64,000 nucleotides of DNA from positions 1,612,001 through 1,676,000 of the forward strand of contig NC_077242.1 of the NCBI RefSeq assembly GCF_947179165.1. Direction: 5' to 3'. A model generated the notes under the pieces. The model was not told the origin of the DNA. It did not search any database and saw only the letters and a program-made list of their open reading frames with translations. The translations under genes and the position numbers were made by a program. Position 1 is the first letter of the stretch, and each line of letters starts with the position of its first letter. Below are positions 49,863 through 59,673 of this stretch, piece by piece. Source of the stretch: Solanum dulcamara. Lineage: Eukaryota > Streptophyta > Magnoliopsida > Solanales > Solanaceae.

Positions 49863-50861
49863 TTTTGGATACTATTATCAAGTTGACAAAGAGATAGACG
49901 AAACTAGTGACAATTAGAGAAACTGGAGCTGTTGATCCATTCTTAATTTTTTTGGTCTAAGTCTTCATAGCAGCATTTTGAATTGTTTGTTGATCCGTTG
50001 TCTTTTTTAGGTCCAAGTCTTCATAGCAGCACTTTGAATTGTTTATGCTTTTGCTTTAATTTTTCAGTTCAGTTGAAAATTTATTGCGGGATTTGAGATA
50101 AAAAAAGGTTATTTTGATTTGATATGAAAAAGTTCCCTTTTTCCAAGTTTGATATCTTGTCTTCAACTTATAGAATCAAATATGTTAAATTAATCCTCTC
50201 TTCTTTTAAGGAAGGAAAAACAATAACTATGGAATGACATAGTTTAACAAAATCAACTGTGTGAAAACTTAGAAATGAAGAGTAACACCACTCCCCTAAA
50301 TAAATAGGAAAGTTAGTGAAATCAAGGGAACGCCGTCATTTTTCCCAAATGAGGTATATATGAAGTATCACTTGAATGCTTCGATCAATACTGAAAAACA
50401 ACATAGAATCGAGCTTCAATGTATCAGTTTCGTAAACAAAAATTGTCACCAAAATCATATCTTCTGCATTAAGGAAATTGCACAATGAAAAGACTTTAAA
50501 ATCTCCAAATGATAAGGCTGACAATTGAACAAGTTTTTGGTTGGGAGGGTGAAGGCTGGGCAAGGAAGAGGAACACTTGTGTGTCGTTTGGTTCTTGGCT
50601 AGAAGTACATTATTCATATATTGAAACAAGCATAATTAGTACCATATTTGGTAGAATTTTAGTTGCTATGTATAAAATTCAACACACCAATACGTTGTTT
50701 AGTTGTCGGTTTATAATCCCGCGCATAACAGAAATCTTAGGTCAGAACTCTCCTTGAAGTGATTAACTATTGAAAATACAAACAAAACCTACATTAAGTT
50801 ACATATTCTATCAGTGAAAATACAAACAAAACCTACACCCGAGCAGTAGGAACAATCCCTC
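49863..50861. other. 3' flank of the type B gene
   Basis: The first 200 bases match the 3' flank of the gene at 56600-57778 (GGAGCTG-TGATCCATT, CAAGTCTTCATAG). A 60-bp tandem duplication lies at 49932-50048 (TTGATCC, AAGTCTTCATAGCAGCA, TTTGAATTGTTT twice). The remainder holds nothing recognisable. Confidence 0.6.
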
Positions 50862-51840
50862 TTACATCGACATCTTTACTGAGTAACCATAAATAAAATC
50901 CATCTTCCACTCCCAGGTGATGAATGAAATAATAGAATTGACAGGACCAGATTCCACAAAGGTTATGTTGTTATCGTACTCCGAAGACTTTGATGCACGT
51001 GGAATAGCTTGCGTGAATTTGAATGGCCTTGACTCAGCTTCCTCAAACTGAGTAGAACAGAAGGACCATAGTAGCTTAATTGAGTAAGTTTGTAAGAAAT
51101 TCCTTTGAAGCCTGCGTCCATCAGGAAAGCGAATTGCTCCTTTTTTAATTTGCATCATCACTGGCTTCATCAGTCTGTTTAAAGGATCTTCTATGCATTC
51201 CATAGAGTCTGCCAATGCGTTGACGAGGTGCCTGGGGAGTTTAACTCACACCATAAAAGCTAGCTCAAAGGGAGCAAGACCTTCCAGCCTTATAAAGAGA
51301 GCACCCATCTTTTCATTCTCTGACACAAACTTTGCTTCCCACCTCAGTATCATCATACTCCTGCCAGAAGATGAAGTGACTTTTTATAGTCTGAGCAACA
51401 GCCTCATTAGCCCAAGTGTCTCGGTTAAGCATATGTGAGCTGAATTCTCAAGAGACATTTGTTTTGCGCTCTAGCAACCTTCTCAAAAGACTTCACATGG
51501 TACATATCAAGGCAAAAGGAGGACGATATAAAGAAGCAAGATTGTCTTGAGCAGCATCTGCTCTAGAAGTAGAACGCTTCTCTACCTCCCGGATGCTTCA
51601 TTTCTTCCTCAAAGTTGTAGAAGGTTAACTACTAGACGAGGTTCACATGATGAACCTCTCATTCCCCAAGAACCATATAGAACCGCACTGTCATAAAAAA
51701 CTTCCCTTTTTACAGGTAAAGGTGGACGTATATCATCTCCATCACTTTGTACCAAATTGTTGTCTGCCGAGTCCTTCACAGCTCCACTCAAGCTCGGATA
51801 ACCAAGAAGTGCATCATTCGCCTACTTGATATCTACCAAA
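50862..51840 (-). pseudogene. Relic of an unidentified protein-coding gene
   Basis: The minus strand has several coding-like frames that follow on from each other: 51791-51609 (SGAVKDSADNNLVQSDGDD, RPPLPVKREVFYDS), a segment around 51420-51280 (WANEAVAQTIKSHFIFWQEY, then KMGALFIRLEGLAPFELAF in another frame) and 51215-50862 (ADSMECIEDPLNRLMKPVMM, GAIRFPDGRRLQRNFLQTYS, SIISFITWEWKMDF). Stops and frame changes separate them, and no clean splice sites join them. The composition and order look like one decayed gene, probably a processed or duplicated fragment. I do not recognise the family. Confidence 0.45.
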
Positions 51841-51935
51841 GAAGGTGGTGTGGGAGGGGGGGTGAGAGAGTCTATTCTTCCCATCTCCGGCTCAGAAAAA
51901 GGAATTTACTATCATAATTTTTTACTATCAGATCA

Positions 51936-52613
51936 AAAGATGAAGGTTGCCGAGATGAGAATGTTGAGATGGATGTGTGGGCATACCAGGAGTGACAGGA
52001 TTAGAAATGAGGCTATTCGAGAAAAGGTAGGAGTGGCCTCGGTAGAAGACAAGATGCGGGAAACGCGACTGAGATGGTTTGGACATGTGAAGAGGAGAGT
52101 CCCAGAGGCACCAGTGCGGAGATGTGAGAGGCTGGCCATGGATGGTTTCAGAAGAGGTAGGGGTAGGCCGAAGAAATATTGGGGAGAGGTGATCAGACAG
52201 GACATGGCGCATTTACGACTTACCGAGGACATGACCCTGGATAGGAGGGTGTGGAGGACACACATTAGGGTAGAGGGCTAGTACATATTGGTTTTATTCT
52301 CCCTTATTCGTAGGCGTATTAACGCACTATGATTTCTTGTACTCTGCTGTATGTTATTTATGGTATTTATGTTATTATCCAATAATAATATGTACTGTTT
52401 TTTGTGCTTTGATTATACTATTGTTTGAACCGTTTTCGTTATCTACTTATTTACTCTAATATTCTTGTCTGACCTTGTTCTATGTTTTTATTGAGCCGAG
52501 GGTCTTTCGGAAACAGCCGTCCTACATTGGTAGGAGTCAGGTCTGCGTACACTCTACCCTCCCCAGACCCCACGATGTGGGATTTCACTGGGTTGTTGTT
52601 GTTGTTGTTGTTG
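51936..52613 (+). mobile_element. 5'-truncated RTE-type LINE with (GTT)n tail
   Basis: A 678-bp insert flanked by an exact 21-bp direct repeat (51915-51935 and 52614-52634, starting TAATTTTTTACT). The frame to 52281 encodes the conserved C-terminal end of plant RTE reverse-transcriptase proteins: [45 protein letters not shown]. The 3' UTR contains GTCTGCGTACACTCTACCCTC and CCCCAGACCCCACGATGTGG and ends in seven GTT units. Truncation from the 5' end and a long target duplication are the marks of target-primed reverse transcription. It cannot move on its own. Confidence 0.93.
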
Positions 52614-52634
52614 TAATTTTTTACTATCAGATCA

Positions 52635-54169
52635 TTTAGAGGATATTTACAAATTTCAAGGTTTCTTTATTTAACATGCTTTACACAAAAAATAGTAATG
52701 AAGAATTTAATTAATTGTGTAACTAGGAAACTGGACTTGGTGAAGGCATCTGATAGTCTGATTTATGGCAGCCTCGATAAAGAATCTAATGCGTCATATT
52801 TGGTTTGCAATCTTTTCATTTTTTTAAGTAATGGTGTCTGCAGCTTGCGCACACCTCAATTAATTTACCGTATATGTTTGATACTCTCACCGATACATGT
52901 ACGCAATATATATATCACCAACTACGCTTTCACCGATGAAAAGAAAATCACTTAGCAATTTTAGCCTCTTTGAATATTTGGTCTCACTATAGCTCAGTCA
53001 AACTTCAGTGAACATGAAGTTTCATCTTGAATTCACTGTAGTCTCATAATCTCATTATAAATTGTCACTTAGAAAAAGTCTAATAGTGTAAAAAAAAAAA
53101 TTAGACTTTCGATAGATAAAAAATTGTGACCCATTTTGAAAAAGATAGTAAACATATAATTTTCTTTCCAAATGTGAACTACTTTTTTTATGGTGATTTG
53201 AAGTGAGATACAAACTACTTTCTTTCTTTATCAGCCCCAACATTTTCTTTATTTTTGCTTTCTTTTTTTATCAGCTCCAACAATTGCATGGAAATGAAAA
53301 TATTAGCAACTAAAAGTGTAATTTGTCTAAAGTATTCTTATTTATCTTTGATCTCAATTTAATAACTTTTTTCACCACATTAATTAATAGGGAGAAGAGG
53401 AGAATATACAAGCTCGTTAAAAAAGTGGTGCATATCTACCCAACGTCTAACAAATGGTGCATATTACAATTTTTGTTAACAGACTTATATTTACTGAATT
53501 AAAAAAAAATCCTAAAACTTGCTTTTTAATTTGAAAAAGGTCATGTGACTTTTTTAAAAAAATAATCTCACCCATTTTTTCTACCCCTCCGGACCTGACC
53601 TAAATTACAAAAGATAAATCCTTAATTTAAACAAATGTACCAAACTGAAAAACTAGAGAAATGTGCTCGAATGTTATCCAATGTTCTTTCATGGGCTGTG
53701 ATAGGATGGTCTGAATCTCTTCACCCTTAATCAAACATCTCAGATTCGAGTCTCTGAAAATGGAAAAAATCTTATTGAAAGCGTTTTCTCCAAAAATGTA
53801 CTTTGCAATGCGTAAAGCCAAATTTAGTCGCACTCTAATGTGAGTACCGAATACTAAATAAAAAAACCCCAAAATATAAAAAATTACATAAAATAATATT
53901 TTGCCATTAGTTTTGCCTAAGAATAAGTGCAAAGAAATTCAAAAAAACGTATAAGTGAAACACTAATTTTGAATTAGAGGGTAAAATTTTAAAAGTAAAA
54001 ATAGCAGTGGAAGTTAAAACCGTTTTTTAATAGACAATCTTTTCACTAATTAGTTTTATTATATATAGCGGCGCTTAACCATCTTTTCTGTTCACTTCAT
54101 ATTAGAAAAAAAGTGTTAAACTCTTTACTCTTTTTTTCTTTTCTGTTTTGATTCTCTCCGGAAAAAAAA
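52635..54169. other. Spacer with upstream-module copy C and promoter relics
   Basis: Copy C of the 300-bp module lies at about 52764-53020. At about 53220-53285 the type B leader motif TCAGC(T/C)CCAACA occurs twice without a following type B gene. 54005-54140 is the promoter module of type A copies, with TATATATA at 54060-54067. No gene is supported. The open frame at 53627-53932 (minus) shows no motif. Confidence 0.65.
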
Positions 54170-55851
54170 ATGTTACCTAAGGTGAACCTGTTCCTGAAAA
54201 TGAAGAAGAAGAAGGGCAAATGGAGATTGATGGTGTTAGTAAACTGTATTGTAAAATATGAAAATAGTAACAATAACTTCTGAAAATAAAAGACAAACTG
54301 AAAAACAAATAGTATCTGAAAAATTATGTAAGAACAAAAATTGAGCCCACTGAATGCACAGTATGTCCTTAAGAAAATTATTTCCCTCAACGTACCCGAG
54401 GTTTTGGAATCTTTCCTCCCAGGATAGAACGATTTACTCACCAGAATAGCGGTACAACAAATTATGGTGATTGCGAACCACTCGAAGGCAGTATATCACA
54501 CGAGTTTTTAGTAAGTGCAGAAGAGAAGAAGAAGAAGATTGTTTATCAGAAATTTTTGTAAGGAACAATTATGAGGATCAACAAGAATATATAGCTTGTT
54601 TGCAACTTCTCAGAAAAGGTGCCTGTTTGGAAAAGGTCGCAACTTTAAGGTTTGCAACTTTTTAGAAAAAATTGCAATCTTTCAGAAAAAATCCGTTGAA
54701 AAAAAAATGGTAGGAAATGTTTTAAATTAATCTAGGAAAGAAAGAAACGGATCGGATCGGATCACGGGTCAGAATTTTTCAATTAATTAATTAATTAAAA
54801 AAATTTGGTCCAAAAAGATTATCAATCAATCACATCATTTGACCAAATCCAAATTCAAATCCAATTTCAAAGCCGAAGCCGAGCCGAGTGACGATGGTGC
54901 GAGGGCGACCCTCTTCTTGACTATTTAGCAACATGAAGGAGTGCTTCTACTTTTAAGTAATAGACTTTTTCTTTTCACCCCATGTGAGACAAATGCCTAT
55001 TTCATAAAGTAAGGGAACAACTTATTTTTTCGAATACTTCTTTTCCCTGCATTTTCCATTCAACTTATCAATTAAACCTAACATATGGACAGAATGAAAA
55101 TAAAGATTCAGAACAGGGTGGAAATCAAGAATCTGAAGTAGCTGATCAAAAAGACGGAAGAAATCAAGTAAACTACAATGGAGAAGAAGATAAAAAAGAA
55201 GAAGATGAAAACGAAGAAACAAAAGAAGAAAAAGAGGACGAAACAGAGGAATTGCAGCAATGTTCCACAGCTGAACAAAATGAACGTGGAGAGGAAGAAT
55301 CAGAACAAAATGAAGGCAAAGAGGATGGAGAAAATGGCGAAAAAGAAGAAGAAGAGAAAGAAACAGAGGAAGAGAAACAAAAAGCTGCTGCAAAAGGAAA
55401 AAGACCATCATTGGAAGCCATGACGCCAATTTTTTCTAAACCCAAACAAGGAGAACCATCATACACACCTGAAGGAGATCAAATTCAAAATTCATCAGCA
55501 AAGAATGATACTGAACTCACCGATCACGAGTTAAACAACAACAACAATTATGATTATCATAGGGATTTGGCTATTTTAAGATCCATGTGGCATTTCAAGT
55601 GCAACAATGGGGAATTACCATATCCACACTCAGATGAATTACACAATCACATCATGGATTCAATTCCTACTTTGAATATCCTCGGAGACGATTTGACGGC
55701 AAAGATCACAGCGTTTGAGGATGATTTCAATACTGTTAGAATACTGGATGGCGATAATCCTGAAATGGCACATCCCGTTGAACGAGAAATTTTCGACTTC
55801 TCTATGCGATTATGGGGTAATTCCGAAGACAATGTCGGCGACGGGATATAG
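54170..55851 (+). pseudogene. GeBP/Storekeeper-like type A copy split by an 850-bp insert
   Basis: The start (54170, MLP...) matches other type A copies but lacks one base within its fourth codon, which shifts the frame. At 54233 it is cut by an insert of 850 bp. The original frame resumes at about 55086 (GQNENKDSEQGGNQESE) and stays open to 55851: a long acidic stretch, KAAAKGKRPSLEAM, NNNNNYDYHRDLAILRSMWHFKCNNGELPYP, IMDSIPTLNILGDDLTAKI and EREIFDFSMRLWG. The domain is complete. An internal ATG at 55420 could give a 143-aa domain-only protein, but nothing shows that it is used. It is otherwise a recent pseudogene. Confidence 0.8.
54234..55083. mobile_element. Solo-LTR-like insertion (850 bp), TGTTAG...CTAACA
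   Basis: It begins TGTTAGTAAAC and ends AAACCTAACA, inverted TG...CA termini typical of copia LTRs. The flanks GATGG (54229-54233) and TATGG (55084-55088) agree at four of five bases. The intact paralogue at 28.4 kb reads GATTGATGGACAGAATGA without interruption, which fixes the insertion point. It contains no coding domain. Confidence 0.82.
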
Positions 55852-56599
55852 CTTATGATACTAATTTTCAGACTCATTATAGTATAAACTTTACAGCAGC
55901 ATTATAGACTCATTAGAAAAACTTGATTTTGTGAGTTTATCTGATGTATGAGCTATTTTTGTTCAACTGTTTCCCTTTTCATTTCTGTTTGATATATCTT
56001 TTCTTTTATTTATAGAATCAATTGTTACTTGTGTTTTTTGTATCGATTGAAGGGAGCATTTAGCGTACCTATAAGAGTTGTCATCCTATGACCAGAAAGG
56101 CATAGGTTCAAGCCATTGGAATTACCTCTACAATGGACCCAGTATTGTCCGGCCCTTCCTCGAACCCTGTGCATAACGAGAGAGCTTAGTGCATCAATCT
56201 GTCTTTTTCTTTTCTTTTTTGTGTCAATCGGGATTTGAAAGATTATGAGAAAAAAAACATCTGTCCCTGATGATCAATTCCATTCTTATTATCGACTAGG
56301 CTGTCCCTTGAATGCTAGCTCACACTATCCGAAATTGCAAATGATAATTATATGGACAGTCGGTGAGTCGGTATACACGATTATAGACATATTATACATT
56401 TGTCGTCTATATTTAGTTTAAGCAGTTGTCGTCAGTTAGTATATAATTAATAGGTAGACAGTAGCAGGAACTAAATGAGGGGTTCCCCTAAAACTGACTT
56501 AGGAAGAATCATCTCCTTTTTATCAGTCCAGTTCAGAATAAGTAAATATTCTTCTTTTTTTCTTTCTTTCTCAGCTCCACATTCTCAGAAAGTATCACC
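55852..56599. other. Block 2 spacer and upstream region of the two-domain gene
   Basis: 55852-56095 is nearly identical to 31402-31640. From 56096 on the sequence is missing in block 1. The last 60 bases share TCTTTCTCAGCTCCACATTCTC with the type B leader. I see no clear TATA box in the last 150 bases. Confidence 0.7.
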
Positions 56600-57778
56600 A
56601 TGTCCAAAATGCTACCATCAGAAAAAGTGATGAACGGAAAGCAAGAAAATCAAGAATCTGAAATTGATGCAGCTTTACCACCTATCTCTTCTCCTCCATA
56701 TGAAGATTATCATCCACTGCACGTCAACAACAATCTACAAAATGAAGAATCGAAGATCTCTGAATCTGCAAAAGATAAAGCTGCAGACGAAACAGAGGAC
56801 CAAAAAGAAACAGGAAAAGGAAAACTCCAAGAATCTGAACTGAAGAGTGTATTTTCAAAAATTGAAGAAAGAGGAAAGCGTCCCATGTCTGAATCATATG
56901 AATTGAAGCCCATTAATGTGCCTACATTTTCCAATCTTGAACATGGAGGAATGTCCGAAAATGAATTGAAGAAAGAAGATGACTATGATTATGATCATGA
57001 TTTAGCAATCTTGAAGTCTATCTATCATTACTTATTCAATCATGGGGTAATTCCATATCCTTATTCAGAGGATTTTATTGATTACATCGAGGCTTCAATT
57101 CCCAACTTGAAATTTCGTGGCCGGGCATTGGTGACTAAGATCGTTATGTTAGAGTACCAATTCTTAAGTGTTATGGAAACGGTTGCAGGACATTACCCTG
57201 ATATAATCCACCCTGTTTTTCGCGAAATTTTCTACTTGTCTATGGATTTGTGGGGTAATCCCCGAGATTATTACCCAGCTGACAATGTTGATGTAATCAC
57301 AAGAAACAAAGAGCAAGAAAATGAAGAATCATTCAATCAGTTCTCGGATGAAGAAAATAGAAATCAAGAAATTTTGCAGGCAGTGAAAAAAGGAAAACGT
57401 CCCATGTCGGAATTATATGAATTGAAGCATATTGTGCCTACATTTTCAAATCTTGGACTAGGAGCTGGAACTTCCGAAAATGAGTTGCAAGAAGATGAAT
57501 ATGATTATGATCAGGATTTGGCAATTTTGAAGTCCATGTATGAGTACTACTTCAATCATGGCGGCATAATTCCATATCCGATATCGAAGGAACTGATTAA
57601 TTACATCGAAGCCTTAGTCCCCAACTTGAAAGTTCGTGGCCAGGCATTGGAGACTCAGATCATTATGTTAGAGAACAATTTCTTAGCTGTTATGACAATG
57701 GCTGGAGGATTTGACCCTGATAAAATCCACCCTGTTTATCGCGAGATTTTCTACTTGTCTATGGGTTTATGGGGTTAA
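56600..57778 (+). CDS. GeBP/Storekeeper-like protein, type B, two tandem domains (392 aa)
   Basis: A single-exon frame starting MSKMLPSEKVMNGKQENQES. Two units of 128 residues, 92-219 and 265-392, are clearly duplicated: each has GKRPMSE-YELK, VPTFSNL, a DYDYD-DLAILKS start of domain, IPYP, YIEA-(I/V)PNLK-RG, ALxT(K/Q)I-MLE, IHPV-REIFYLSM-LWG. The domains lie at about 132-219 and 304-392, and the protein ends on LWG. A polar linker (about 220-264) joins them. The domain resembles DUF573 of GeBP/Storekeeper regulators; I recall no family member with two such domains, which makes it unusual. DNA binding is inferred, not shown. The gene is absent from the paralogous block at 31.64 kb. No frameshift or stop is present. 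Confidence 0.72.
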   Translation: MSKMLPSEKVMNGKQENQESEIDAALPPISSPPYEDYHPLHVNNNLQNEESKISESAKDKAADETEDQKETGKGKLQESELKSVFSKIEERGKRPMSESYELKPINVPTFSNLEHGGMSENELKKEDDYDYDHDLAILKSIYHYLFNHGVIPYPYSEDFIDYIEASIPNLKFRGRALVTKIVMLEYQFLSVMETVAGHYPDIIHPVFREIFYLSMDLWGNPRDYYPADNVDVITRNKEQENEESFNQFSDEENRNQEILQAVKKGKRPMSELYELKHIVPTFSNLGLGAGTSENELQEDEYDYDQDLAILKSMYEYYFNHGGIIPYPISKELINYIEALVPNLKVRGQALETQIIMLENNFLAVMTMAGGFDPDKIHPVYREIFYLSMGLWG

Positions 57779-58799
57779 TTTTGGAGATGTAAACTAGGAG
57801 CACTATGCAGTTGATGAGAACGTGAGAAGCTGGAGCTGCTGATCCATTTATTCTGATATGCAAGGTCCAAGTCTTCATAGAGTTATGTTCACAATTTAAT
57901 TACGTTTGCTAAACAATCTATGGTTAGTATATATTACATGTATAGCATGCTACGAAACCTTTAAAATAGATAATCAGATCATTGTGATGTTGTTTTGCTT
58001 GCATTTTCAGTTCGACTGCAGTTTTCAGTTCACCTGAAATTTGTGTACTGTTAGATCAGAGATCGTGAAAGGTTATTTGGATCTGAATTCTGAAATTGTT
58101 TCACTTTCTGTTTTAGTTTGATCTCGTCTCCTTAACTTAATTATAGAATCAGAGATGTTAACTCTTTCGAGGAAAGCTAAAAAAATCAGATGGATGTAAC
58201 TCTTTTGAGGTAGGCGAAAAAAATCAGATGGATATTTGAAAATCCTCAGAGACAAATTAACTAAGAATTGAAGGTAAATGTTCTCTAACGTGCTATGTAC
58301 TGTCTTTGGAATAGATGAACTGATCATCAAATCCGAATTATAAAGCTATGACACAATCAAATCCGAGTGAACAAAATGTTGAATTGAATCGTACCAATTT
58401 CTACCGGAAGTTGTTAGAAGTAGTTTGCATTGCACTTTTCAGTTCACTGTAAAAGACTAATGGGATCAGAGAAATGAAATGCTCCAGGTATTGAATTAAT
58501 TAAATGAAGTTAATGTATTTGTCAAATGAAACAAAGATCCTTTAATTAACTAATTTTTCCACATTCTGAGATGCTCATAATTTTTCATGCATCATTAATT
58601 AGAAATGAAGAGTATGCCATATAGTCTGTTAACTATGCAGATGATTTCGTTGCAACTCCTCAATTTCTTCATAGTTTTAGGATAAGAAAGAAAAGGTTTT
58701 TTTGGTGGGTAAGTTGGGATTTTTTTTATTAAAGGTGACAAAAAAGTTTGAAAACTAAGAAAAAGTGACACAAGTTTTAATTATTGAGTAGAGGTAACA

Positions 58800-58836
58800 A
58801 TTTTAAAATTAGTGTTAATAACACTAATTTTAAAAT
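58800..58836. repeat. 37-bp near-perfect palindrome
   Basis: Two 18-base arms (58800-58817 and 58819-58836), ATTTTAAAATTAGTGTTA and its exact complement, are separated by one base. It would form a very stable hairpin or cruciform. Confidence 0.95.
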
Positions 58837-59261
58837 CCTCAAGTTTTATTATTTACACAAAGGCCCTCCCAATCCCCTCCCCACCCCACCCACCCCCTCT
58901 GCCACCAACGTCATTCCTACCCCTCCTACCACTGCTGCCGTCGCCCTCACCACCATCAACTCCTCGTTACTATCGCCACCTCCTCTTCCTACTCCATCAC
59001 CACCGCCGCCACATTTTTCTCCCTCCTCTATCATCACCATCACCTCCTCCTTTGAAATTCTAATATGCACCCTCAAAGTCTTTAATCACTCAAATAAGAT
59101 CCGTATTTCATTAATCCCATTTGACCAAGTCAATGTCACCTTTTTAAAGAAAAATAACTTAAACACACAACTTATTTTATCATATTCTGTAAAATTTCGT
59201 ACCATTTGAAAAAATTACAAAATCCCTACTCTCTCTTATTCTTGGATACATCACTTTACGC

Positions 59262-59420
59262 GATGTATCAGTCAGGACATCACTTTATGTGATGTATTAG
59301 GACGTATGTGATGTATCGAGACATTGAATGATGTATCCAGAATCGAGATGCGATGTATTGGAACGTTGAGGGATGTATCTGAAACCGAGACGCGATGTAT
59401 CAGGACGTTTTGAGATGTAT
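59262..59420. repeat. GATGTAT array with about 20-bp period
   Basis: GATGTAT occurs eight times, at 59262, 59291, 59310, 59330, 59352, 59372, 59394 and 59414, so mostly 19-22 bases apart. Spacers often include AGGACGTT, CGAGACGC or similar. It is probably a decayed minisatellite. Confidence 0.85.
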
Positions 59421-59673
59421 TCAGATTCCACTAAATTTAAGGGATTTTTATAGTTTGGAAAAAATAAGAATAGGATGAAATTAGATTTTAATACTATGAG
59501 ATTTGTGTAATCCCTAATTTTTTTAATTGAACACTTTTTTGGTCACCTACTACTCAATTTTCTCGAGTAAATTCGCATTAATTAGAAATAACTAAGGAAA
59601 TTTATAATGTCATAACTAAGGAATTACAATGCAAATGTTAGACTTCTAATTTGGCCTTTACGTAAATAAAATA

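Larger units (their letters stand above)
58733..59548. mobile_element. Candidate non-autonomous TIR element (816 bp)
   Basis: The left end AGGTGACAAAAAAGTTT and the inverse of the right end, AGGTGACCAAAAAAGTGTT, form an imperfect inverted repeat. The paralogous site at about 48665 lacks the segment. Inside are a 37-bp palindrome, a C-rich stretch and a GATGTAT array, but no transposase. A target duplication is not clear. Confidence 0.55.
57779..59673. other. Block 2, right part, with a TIR insert
   Basis: 57942-58110 matches 31643-31830, 58115-58625 matches 44236-44745, and 58640-58712 plus 59560-59680 match 48600-48775. Relative to block 1 it carries an extra segment at about 58713-59560. 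No gene is supported; the proline-rich open frame at 58784-59209 is CCT-rich repeat, not coding. Confidence 0.75.

Noticed and set aside
58784..59209. Proline-rich 141-residue frame (extensin-like at first sight)
   Set aside because: Simple CCT/CCA repeats inside a mobile segment, without signal peptide or repeat motifs of cell-wall proteins.
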